From CAVOBC01 sp963693635 (lineage in GTDB: Bacteria; Pseudomonadota; Gammaproteobacteria; Pseudomonadales; Azotimanducaceae): a stretch of 5,044 nt of DNA. Each line of letters begins with the position of its first letter. The stretch's first letter is position 1. Below the pieces are notes generated by a model. That model was not told where the DNA came from and did not search any database. It saw only the letters and a program-made list of their open reading frames with translations. A program made the translations under genes and the position numbers. The stretch lies in the NCBI GenBank assembly GCA_963693635.1, contig CAVOBC010000353.1, positions 1 to 5,044 on the forward strand, written 5' to 3'. Positions 1 through 5,044 of this stretch are shown in pieces.

Positions 1-46
1 CTTCATCGCAGGGCCCATCTCGACATCTAAAACAGGTTAATAAACA

Positions 47-1681
47 ATGACTTACGACATCGTTATTCGCGGTGGTTCGATTGTCGACGGATCAGGTTCG
101 GAACCTGTCGTTGGCGACATCGCCATCAAAGACGGACTGATCGCTGCCATCGGCACGGTCGACGGCGAAGCCGCCCGTGAAATCGACGCAACCGGCCAGA
201 TGGTCACGCCCGGCTTCATCGACCTTCATACCCACCTTGACGCACAAATGGGTTGGGACCCGGACATGACGCCCGTCAGCTGGCACGGCGTGACAACCGC
301 GCTGATCGGCAACTGCGGCATGACCTTTGCCCCGTGCCGACCCGAGCATCGCGAACTGCTCGCCGGCATGATGGAAACCGTTGAAGACATCCCCAAGCAG
401 GCGATTCTGGGCGGTCTGGCCTGGGACTGGGAAGAATACGGCGACTACCTGGACTCAATCGAACGGCTGGGAACGCGCGTCAACGTAGCAGGGCTCGTTG
501 GTCATGCGGCCGTTCGTTACTACGTCATGGGTGATCGTTCCTTCGCCGAAGCCGCAACTGAAGACGAGATCGCGCAAATGGCGGCGCTCGTCAAGAGCTC
601 CATGGAGAGTGGTGCATTCGGCTTCTCAACCAATCGTTATGAGCCACACAAGGCACCTGACGGGCGTTCTATTCCCGGCACCTTTGCCGAGGTTAACGAA
701 CTGCAGGGAATCGCCAAAGTCGTCGGTCCGAAAGGCGGTCTGATGCAGGCAGTCGGCGCTGGCTTCGATGTGATCGAAGCCATTGCCGACACCGCAGACA
801 ACCGTGTGCTGTTCAGCTACGGCACGGCGTCGGAAGAAGGCGCCGGGGAACGATCCGCCAAAGCGCTCGATAAACTCGGCGAAGGCCGCGACATTACCGG
901 CATCTCCCACGTCCGCGGTTCTGGCTTCATGTTTGGACTGCAGTCCAACCTGCCCTTCCAGGGCGACGGCTGGGCAGAACTGAAGACCATGGATTTCGAC
1001 AGTCGCCTCGCAGCGATCCGCGATGACGAGACTGCAACCAAGCTGATCGACGAGGCGCGCAACGCGGCCAAGCCATGGATACCGATAGAGCGTACCTACT
1101 TCCTGGGTGGCGGCGATGTTCCGGCATACACCAATGAGGTCAGCCTCAAGCAACAGGCAGATGAAGCTGGCGAACACTGGGCCGAGACCTTCATTCGCCT
1201 GACCCGGGAAACCGATGGTCGTGCCCTCTTTAACTTCCGCATGTTCTCAGCGAGCCTCAAGGAGCAAGCGGGACTCTTCAAGAGCAAGCGCCTCTATCCG
1301 GGCCTCGGTGATGCGGGTGCGCACGTGTCGCAGATCATGGACGCGGGCTGGGCAAGCTTCATGCTGTCACATTGGCATCGTGAAACCGGCTATTACTCAA
1401 TGGGTGAAGTCATCGAGCGTATGACCTCCGGTCCGGCGCGCGTCATCGGCCTCGACGACCGTGGACTGCTCAAGCAAGGCATGCGCGCGGACGTGAATGT
1501 CTTTGACATCAACGAAGTGACGGAACTGCAGCCTGAGCTGGTTCATGACTTTCCCGGCGGCGCACCGCGCTACATCCAGCGCTCACGCGGCTATAAGGCG
1601 ACGATCGTGAACGGCGAACTCAGCGTTCTTGATGGTGAATTGATGGGCGGCCGTGCCGGTCAGGTTCTGCGCAGCGCCTAA
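47..1681 (+). CDS. Amidohydrolase, N-acyl-D-amino-acid deacylase (D-aminoacylase-like) family
   Basis: A 544-residue amidohydrolase, probably cytoplasmic, with no signal peptide visible. The N-terminal strand DIVIRGGSIVDG and the later VTPGFIDLHTHLDAQ are the small beta-sandwich and first barrel strand of D-aminoacylase/dihydroorotase-like enzymes. H61 and H63 form the HxH metal pair. C90 in GNCG matches the metal-binding Cys of D-aminoacylases (C96 in the Alcaligenes enzyme), H288 in ISHVRG matches the second barrel His, and D422 in GLGDAGAHV matches the catalytic Asp. The segment where the family's THIR metal His is expected reads GGLMQAVGAGF, so that His seems to be replaced (near Q234). 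The C-terminus (GMRADVNVFD, then IVNGE) closes the beta-sandwich. The expected reaction is hydrolysis of an N-acyl-D-amino acid or similar amide; the substrate is unknown. The ATG at 47 directly precedes the conserved N-terminus. Only a weak AGG lies upstream, so it may be translated from an upstream operon partner. Family assignment is firm, substrate is not. Confidence 0.92.
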   Translation: MTYDIVIRGGSIVDGSGSEPVVGDIAIKDGLIAAIGTVDGEAAREIDATGQMVTPGFIDLHTHLDAQMGWDPDMTPVSWHGVTTALIGNCGMTFAPCRPEHRELLAGMMETVEDIPKQAILGGLAWDWEEYGDYLDSIERLGTRVNVAGLVGHAAVRYYVMGDRSFAEAATEDEIAQMAALVKSSMESGAFGFSTNRYEPHKAPDGRSIPGTFAEVNELQGIAKVVGPKGGLMQAVGAGFDVIEAIADTADNRVLFSYGTASEEGAGERSAKALDKLGEGRDITGISHVRGSGFMFGLQSNLPFQGDGWAELKTMDFDSRLAAIRDDETATKLIDEARNAAKPWIPIERTYFLGGGDVPAYTNEVSLKQQADEAGEHWAETFIRLTRETDGRALFNFRMFSASLKEQAGLFKSKRLYPGLGDAGAHVSQIMDAGWASFMLSHWHRETGYYSMGEVIERMTSGPARVIGLDDRGLLKQGMRADVNVFDINEVTELQPELVHDFPGGAPRYIQRSRGYKATIVNGELSVLDGELMGGRAGQVLRSA

Positions 1682-1689
1682 GTGAGACT

Positions 1690-1722
1690 ATGAGACCTGA
1701 CCGCATGGCGGTCAGGTCTCAT
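1690..1722. terminator. Perfect 15-bp hairpin after the deacylase, possible terminator
   Basis: The arms ATGAGACCTGACCGC (1690-1704) and GCGGTCAGGTCTCAT (1708-1722) are exact reverse complements around a 3-nt loop. The hairpin begins 9 nt after the deacylase stop and lies in the gap between two convergent genes, which is where a transcript end is expected. No U-tract follows directly on either strand; the nearest T run on the plus strand is five T at 1753-1757. It is therefore not a textbook intrinsic terminator. It could terminate in both directions, protect the 3' end of the mRNA, or be a dispersed palindrome. TGAGAC also occurs once more just upstream (1683-1688), giving an alternative left arm. 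Confidence 0.6.
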
Positions 1723-1746
1723 GACGTCACCTCCCTCGCCGCTCGA

Positions 1747-1799
1747 CCTCTCTTTTTCTAACCGCGCTATTCCAACCCCTCTCTATTCCTAACGGCGCT
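1747..1799. repeat. Imperfect 22-bp direct repeat, 31-bp period
   Basis: Two pyrimidine-rich units, 1747-1768 and 1778-1799, match at 19 of 22 positions. Both start CCTCTCT, contain CTAAC and end GCGCT. They lie in the 156-bp gap between the convergent deacylase and aldolase genes, and no open frame with family character runs through them. There is no clear third copy. The rest of this gap shows only the hairpin at 1690-1722. The function is unknown, and the units may be a decayed duplication. Confidence 0.5.
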
Positions 1800-1837
1800 T
1801 CGGTCTTTCTCTCGTGATAGCTCTCTGCATTGAATCT

Positions 1838-2605
1838 TCAATCCAGAAAGTCGGGGTTCGTGTCGACAATCTCATCCCACAACGTCTGGAATGACAGCCA
1901 ACCGAAATTCGGTGAACCCAACCCCTTCGCAAGCCCGGCGGCCATCTCGGCCGGCCATTGTTCGGGCGTGCCGGCCGCCTCCGCCAGCAATTGCACCTCT
2001 GCGGCCCGCTCCATGCAGATGAACCACCAGGCCGCTTCTTCTACGGTGAGACCTGTACTGAAATTGCCGTGCCCGACCTGGATCGCTGTTCTCTTCTGCC
2101 CGAATGCCTCGGCAAACTGATCTGCCTGTGCCACTGTTCCCGCAATGCGCGGCTCCCGAATCAGGGCCTGTTGACCGAACAGCAAACACGCATCCTGGCT
2201 GATGGGATCGAGCAACCGGCCCAGACTCGCCCACGCCTTGCCGTGGATCGTGTGCGCATGGCACACGGCCACCACCTCAGGCCGCGCCCTGTGCAGGGCT
2301 GCGTGCAGCATTACGCCAACCGGGTTGACGGGATGATCACCCACGACCACGTCTCCCTCGTGGTTAACCTGAACGAGGTCAGACACCCTGACCTTCGTGA
2401 ACGAAACGCCCAGCGGATTTAGCCACAAAAGCGTCGGGTCGCCCGGGTCCCGCACCGTGACATGACCGAGAACCCCCTCGGCAAAGCCTAATCGGCCGAA
2501 AACGCGACAAACGCCAGCAAGCCGTTTGAGCCGATGGCGTCGCTCCTCATCCGCCGTCTCGAACACCGGGGGCTGTCTTGCTGCAAATCCACTCGCCTTC
2601 GCCAT
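1838..2605 (-). CDS. Class II aldolase/adducin family protein
   Basis: A 255-residue protein of the class II aldolase/adducin head fold. EGVLGHVTVRDP (43-54) is the family's glycine-rich substrate/phosphate loop, although the usual GN-S becomes GH-T. CHAHTIHG (115-122) supplies the HxH zinc ligands H116 and H118, and GHGNFSTG (178-185) supplies the third His, H179. The catalytic Glu of sugar-phosphate aldolases (E73 of L-fuculose-1-phosphate aldolase) falls in NPVGVMLH, where it appears to be Gly97. This is the pattern of adducin-like members rather than true fuculose or ribulose aldolases, so metal binding is likely but aldol cleavage is uncertain. The ATG at 2605 is supported by GAGGA on the minus strand (2612-2616), about 6 nt upstream. 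The gene converges on the deacylase and diverges from arsR. Substrate unknown; decarboxylase or epimerase-like roles are also possible. Confidence 0.9.
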   Translation of the reverse strand: MAKASGFAARQPPVFETADEERRHRLKRLAGVCRVFGRLGFAEGVLGHVTVRDPGDPTLLWLNPLGVSFTKVRVSDLVQVNHEGDVVVGDHPVNPVGVMLHAALHRARPEVVAVCHAHTIHGKAWASLGRLLDPISQDACLLFGQQALIREPRIAGTVAQADQFAEAFGQKRTAIQVGHGNFSTGLTVEEAAWWFICMERAAEVQLLAEAAGTPEQWPAEMAAGLAKGLGSPNFGWLSFQTLWDEIVDTNPDFLD

Positions 2606-2611
2606 CGCTCT

Positions 2612-2616
2612 TCCTC
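2612..2616 (-). promoter_or_regulatory. Shine-Dalgarno of the class II aldolase gene
   Basis: GAGGA on the minus strand lies 6 nt before the ATG at 2605. It supports that start over internal Met codons, and the family-like part of the protein follows soon after. Confidence 0.7.
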
Positions 2617-2664
2617 AATCCTGTCAAATGTCCGTCACCGGGTTACAGGCCGCTGCCAGCGCCC

Positions 2665-2693
2665 ATAATCGTCGCAACTGGCATCCCGAACAA
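2665..2693 (-). promoter_or_regulatory. Possible sigma70-type promoter of the aldolase gene
   Basis: On the minus strand TTGTTC (2693-2688) and GATTAT (2670-2665) are separated by 17 bp. Each matches the -35 or -10 consensus at about four of six positions. Transcription would start near 2658, leaving a leader of about 50 nt before the ATG at 2605. The degenerate end of the 16-bp repeat array begins just upstream of the -35 box. Spacing is ideal but the boxes are weak, so this is a candidate only. Confidence 0.35.
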
Positions 2694-2705
2694 CCGACTG
2701 GCTGC

Positions 2706-2833
2706 GGCGCAGACACCCTGTGTGGCAGACATCCTCTGTGTCAAACATTGAGGGTGTCAAACATTGAGGGTGTCAAACATTGAGGGTGGCAGATATTGAG
2801 GGTGGCAGTGACCCAGGGTGGCAGACAAAGCAT
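2706..2833. repeat. Tandem 16-bp repeat array in the aldolase-arsR divergent region
   Basis: Three contiguous perfect copies of GTGTCAAACATTGAGG occupy 2738-2753, 2754-2769 and 2770-2785. The same 16-bp phase continues in decayed copies. Downstream are 2786-2801 (13/16 matches), 2802-2817 (9/16) and 2818-2833 (9/16). Upstream are 2722-2737 (9/16) and 2706-2721 (7/16). The outer copies share a variant head, GTGGCAGACA, exact at 2722-2731 and 2818-2827. Each perfect unit contains the small palindrome TCAA-ACA-TTGA. The array lies between two divergent genes, just upstream of the ArsR palindrome. It could be an iterated binding site, a slippage-expanded sequence, or the remnant of an IS21-like end, since such ends carry short multiple repeats. 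No protein-coding character is seen. Confidence 0.85.
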
Positions 2834-2843
2834 TTGCATTCAT

Positions 2844-2869
2844 ACATTATTCCATGTATCCATGGAATA
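2844..2869 (+). promoter_or_regulatory. Probable autoregulatory operator of arsR (22-bp palindrome) with promoter overlap
   Basis: The arms TATTCCATG (2848-2856) and CATGGAATA (2861-2869) are perfect reverse complements separated by TATC, and the right arm ends on the first base of the preferred arsR start codon. The size, symmetry and position fit operators bound by dimeric ArsR/SmtB repressors that block their own promoter. A possible -10, TACATT (2844-2849), overlaps the left arm but has no good -35. Alternatively, TTGCAT (2834-2839) sits 17 bp upstream of TATCCA in the palindrome. The symmetry is seen directly; its role as an operator is inferred. Confidence 0.55.
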
Positions 2870-3240
2870 TGGAAACACTAGCAACATCGGCAGCGCCGAC
2901 GTCCGAACTCGGCAAAGCCGTCAAACAACTGGCAGCTATCGCCCACGACGGTCGACTGATGCTCATGAAACGGCTGATTCAAGCTGGCGACAGTGGCGAG
3001 TCTGCCGGCAACCTCGCCCGCTCTGCCGGCATCGGCGCCACCACGGCGTCTGCCCAGCTACTCGTACTCGCAAACGCAAGCCTCGTGCGCAGCCATCGCC
3101 GCGGCCGACAGGTGATCTACTACGCGGCGTACGATTCAATCTCCGGTCTCCTCGCCTATCTGATTCAGGATTGCTGTTGTGGACGCAACGAGATCTGCGA
3201 TCCCCTGTTCCCGGCAAAGACCGCGAGCCACAAGCAATGA
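2869..3240 (+). CDS. arsR: ArsR/SmtB-family metalloregulatory repressor
   Basis: A 123-residue winged-helix repressor, typical length for ArsR/SmtB proteins. Residues 14-40 (ELGKAVKQLAAIAHDGRLML) are the helical start with the usual A-hxxR-L pattern. Residues 44-72 hold the helix-turn-helix (GNLARSAGIGATTASAQLLVLANASLV), and HRRGRQVIYYAA (76-87) is the beta wing. The C-terminal helix ends DCCCGRNEIC, with C102, C103, C104 and C110, resembling the C-terminal Cys clusters by which several ArsR proteins sense As(III)/Sb(III). Expected role: dimeric DNA binding released by a thiophilic metal or metalloid. The ATG at 2869 gives the normal family length. In-frame GTG 2818 and ATG 2854 are alternatives; no start has a good Shine-Dalgarno, so the start is uncertain and may be near-leaderless. 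The stop overlaps the next gene by ATGA, indicating an operon. The inducer is inferred, not shown. Confidence 0.88.
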   Translation: METLATSAAPTSELGKAVKQLAAIAHDGRLMLMKRLIQAGDSGESAGNLARSAGIGATTASAQLLVLANASLVRSHRRGRQVIYYAAYDSISGLLAYLIQDCCCGRNEICDPLFPAKTASHKQ

Positions 3241-3761
3241 CCAACGCAGCGATCAACGCGCATGCACAAGTCCTTGAGCTGAATCGAACGTGCGAGTGCA
3301 TTGAACTGGACGTGACCCGGACCAACCGGCGTTTTGCAGATGCGAGCACCCTTGATGAAATGTCGGACCTGCTGACCGAACGCCCGCACCTCTTTGCCGC
3401 AACGGCGGTATTCGTCAGCCCACAGGACATGCAAAGCGCGCTCGCGCAGATCATTGCCATCGAGGAGGTCTCTCGACTGCCAGGCTATATCGATACGATC
3501 CGCGCCCGAACACCGCTCGGGGGCGCGCCGGGGCAAGGCGCACGCGAAACGCATACCCGCGGCTTGTCGATGGGCTACGACTTCCACCCGACTGACACTG
3601 GCCCACGTCTCATCGAGATCAACACCAACGCGGGCGGCGCCTTCATCGCACAGTTGCTGTCCCAATCGACGGGACTACCGCCTGATGATATCGATCCGCT
3701 CGAGGTGGCCCTCAATGCGAGCAGGAAGGACGCGGCGACCCGCGCGCAGCAGTCCGCGGCC

Positions 3762-3803
3762 CCGGCGCAGCGGCTAATCGGCCCGGCGCAACGGTTAATA
3801 TCA
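3762..3803 (+). repeat. 21-bp tandem duplication inside the ATP-grasp gene (PAQRLI twice)
   Basis: Codons 3762-3782 encode PAQRLIG and codons 3783-3803 encode PAQRLIS. Within the six shared residues the DNA differs only at synonymous positions (CAG/CAA, CTA/TTA, ATC/ATA). The duplication keeps the frame and sits in an Ala/Gln-rich linker (about residues 168-190) between the EIN motif block and the Rossmann-like block, where a length change would be tolerated. Confidence 0.75.
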
Positions 3804-4082
3804 ATGTTTGAGAGTGAATGGTTACTCGCGGGGCGAGTCGGTCGACCGCGCACGATCGCCATCGTCGACGAGGAACCCACCGCACAATACCTGTACCCGG
3901 ATATGCTGCTTACTCAGGGCCTTCTGCGAGCCGTAGGCTTCGAGGCGATCTTGACCGACCCGGCGTCGATTGACGTCACGTCGACGGGACTCGCCAGCAA
4001 CGCCCAATCAATCGATTTTATCTACAATCGCCTGACGGATTTCGATCTGTCCGAGCCGGCACATCGGCACCTGCGCGACGCA

Positions 4083-4085
4083 TGA
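4083..4085 (+). other. In-frame TGA interrupting the ATP-grasp reading frame
   Basis: The frame reads HLRDA, then TGA, then LTGGVVLSPSPAHHRLLADNRNL with no shift. A single base change from TGG (Trp), CGA (Arg) or TGT/TGC (Cys) would create it. The next base is C, a context reported as leaky for UGA in E. coli. A modest 6-bp stem (GGGCGG 4091-4096 with CCGCCC 4117-4122) follows, but its 20-nt loop and the high GC make it weak evidence for a selenocysteine element. Most likely a recent nonsense mutation or a sequencing error. Confidence 0.8.
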
Positions 4086-4637
4086 CTGACGGGCGGCGTC
4101 GTCCTCAGCCCATCGCCCGCCCACCACAGACTTCTGGCTGACAACCGCAACCTCATGTTGCTCGGAAGCGAGCGGCACCTCACCGAGTGGGGCGCAAGTG
4201 AAGCCCAGCGACGCGTATTGAGCCGAATTTTGCCGATGGAACCGGTCAGCAATGAAAACGCCGATGAGCTCTGGACGCGTCGCCGCTCACTCTTTTTCAA
4301 ACCCGCAAACGGATTCGGCAGCCGCGCGGCGTACCGCGGCGACAAGCTCACCCGACGCGTGTGGGCGGAGATCGTGAGCCAGAGCCATTACCTCGCCCAG
4401 CAACTCGTCACACCCGGCCAGCGTACCGTCGCAGCGACGAAGGGCGCTGCTACTGAACTCATGAAATACGACATCCGTATATTCACTTACGGCGCGACGC
4501 CGTTGCTGCTTGTGGCTCGCATCTTCAAGGGACAAACGACCAACTTCAGAACGCTGGGCGGGGGCTTTGCGTCCGTACGTGTGTGCTGCCCGGCTGAACG
4601 TTGCGCGTGAACACCGCGGGAATTGAGAAGCTTGCAA

Positions 4638-5044
4638 CTACGCCGCGAGGATCGCCTCGACTTGCTCGGCACCGAAGCCCGCTCTCTCGCCGGATGCCAG
4701 GAACAGCTTCCAACTGTTCTCGTCAACACCGATACCGTCCTTCATGAGTTGCTCCCGGCGCAGTCGCTCCGGGTCACCCGGCAGCAGCACCTGATCGACG
4801 CCCTCAATGGTTTCGCTCGCCACGATGTACTCCAGCATCACCCCGACTTCATCAGCAAATCCTTCACGGCCCCCGACCGCACCCGGGTTGATGATCACTG
4901 AGAACATATTGTTGATCGTGCTGCCCTTGCGCGCGTTGCCAGGCTGCATCGTGAAGTTGCCACCGAGCGCGCCGCCCAGCAGTTCGCACATGACCATCAG
5001 GCCGTAGCCCTTGTGCTCGCCGAATGGGGTCAGCGCGCCAGGCG
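4638..5044 (-). CDS. Ldh_2 family oxidoreductase (malate/L-lactate/sulfolactate dehydrogenase type), C-terminal part
   Basis: The C-terminal ~135 codons of a dehydrogenase of the malate/L-lactate dehydrogenase (Ldh_2) family, whose N-terminal part lies beyond the right edge. The frame entering the window reads PGALTPFGEHKGYGLMVMCELLGGALGG, the strongly conserved block of this family that helps form the NAD(P)-binding cavity. Later come NNMFSVIINPGAV, VLLPGDPERLRREQ and DGIGVDENSWKLF, all typical of its last third. The apparent ATG at 4997 is internal (Met in GYGLMVM), not a start. Family members reduce 2-oxoacids such as oxaloacetate, pyruvate, sulfopyruvate or ureidoglycolate-related compounds; the substrate cannot be told from this part. 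The catalytic His lies in the missing part. The gene is convergent with the ATP-grasp gene, with only 27 bp between their stops and no hairpin seen there. Confidence 0.9.
   Translation of the reverse strand, partial: PGALTPFGEHKGYGLMVMCELLGGALGGNFTMQPGNARKGSTINNMFSVIINPGAVGGREGFADEVGVMLEYIVASETIEGVDQVLLPGDPERLRREQLMKDGIGVDENSWKLFLASGERAGFGAEQVEAILAA

Larger units (their letters stand above)
3237..4610 (+). pseudogene. ATP-grasp-like protein gene with one in-frame TGA at codon 283
   Basis: A 457-codon gene starting at an ATG that overlaps the arsR stop (ATGA), so it is probably translationally coupled. The reading frame is open and protein-like except for TGA at 4083-4085; both halves are in the same frame, so this is a single nonsense codon and not a frameshift. 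Visible blocks: NRTCECIELD (16-25); GYDFHPTDTGPRLIEINTNAGG (113-134); a Rossmann-like stretch IAIVDEEPTAQYLYPDMLL (207-225); FFKPANGFGSRAAY (353-366), resembling the lysine/glycine loop that binds ATP in ATP-grasp enzymes; YDIRIFTY (411-418); and ARIFKGQTTNF...GGGF (427-444). The EIN motif usually comes last in ATP-grasp folds but comes early here, suggesting a circularly permuted ligase. The C-terminus ends CCPAERCA. The likely role is ATP-dependent peptide or amide bond formation; substrate unknown. Family call moderate, function unproven. With the stop unread, only residues 1-282 are made and the ATP-binding loop is lost. Confidence 0.72.

Noticed and set aside
1..50. Possible tail of an upstream gene before the deacylase
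   Set aside because: All three plus frames stop at 28-30, 38-40 or 48-50, and the stretch is too short to tell which, if any, is coding.
626..1177. Long minus-strand open frame inside the deacylase
   Set aside because: It is antisense to a clearly conserved enzyme, has no recognisable domain, and is typical of GC-rich shadow frames.
1829..1842. ATTGAA-TC-TTCAAT inverted repeat at the end of the aldolase gene
   Set aside because: The 2-nt loop cannot form a normal hairpin, the arms are short, and half of it is stop-codon context.
1958..2422. Plus-strand open frame opposite the aldolase gene
   Set aside because: It is antisense to a conserved family protein, with no ribosome binding site and low-complexity composition.
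2706..2833. CRISPR array
   Set aside because: The units are contiguous 16-mers with no spacers and there are no cas genes.
2796..3236. An open 5' extension of the ATP-grasp frame upstream of 3237
   Set aside because: It runs through the repeat array and overlaps arsR in another frame. Its translation is Arg/Ser-rich with no family character, and the ATGA overlap at 3237 is a natural start.
4086..4130. Selenocysteine insertion element after the TGA
   Set aside because: Only a 6-bp stem with a 20-nt loop is visible, easily found by chance in GC-rich DNA. No sel gene is in the window. Kept as an open question, not annotated.
4155..4610. Independent small gene starting at the ATG at 4155
   Set aside because: It is the same frame as 3237-4082, and the 69 bases between the TGA and this ATG also encode family-like sequence. 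It is therefore the C-terminal part of the interrupted gene; no Shine-Dalgarno is seen before 4155.

Overview
The window is GC-rich, dense in genes and uses standard bacterial codons (TGG for Trp; TGA, TAA and TAG as stops). The protein families suggest a heterotrophic Pseudomonadota bacterium, possibly marine or environmental. That placement is an impression from the families, not something the sequence proves.

Layout from left to right. (1) 47-1681 (+): a complete amidohydrolase of the N-acyl-D-amino-acid deacylase (D-aminoacylase-like) group. (2) 1682-1837: a convergent intergenic gap with a perfect 15-bp hairpin and a degenerate 22-bp direct repeat. (3) 1838-2605 (-): a complete class II aldolase/adducin-family protein with its own Shine-Dalgarno and a possible promoter. 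(4) 2606-2868: a divergent control region. It holds a tandem 16-bp repeat array (three perfect copies with decayed copies on both sides), then a 22-bp palindrome abutting the next start codon. (5) 2869-3240 (+): an ArsR/SmtB-family repressor with a C-terminal Cys cluster of the arsenic/metal-sensing kind. (6) 3237-4610 (+): overlapping it by ATGA, a 457-codon ATP-grasp-like gene with one in-frame TGA at codon 283. The frame is open and family-like on both sides of that codon. (7) 4638-5044 (-): the C-terminal part of an Ldh_2-type (malate/L-lactate/sulfolactate) dehydrogenase, cut by the window edge.

The deacylase, aldolase and dehydrogenase look like ordinary catabolic genes, and nothing in the sequence ties them into one pathway. 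The unusual part is 2700-4610. Here an ArsR-type metalloregulator with a plausible autoregulatory operator is translationally coupled to an uncharacterised, possibly circularly permuted ATP-grasp enzyme that has Cys motifs at both ends. This could be a metal- or metalloid-responsive peptide-ligase-like operon. In this genome the enzyme is either a recent nonsense pseudogene, a sequencing error, or (less likely) read through at UGA.
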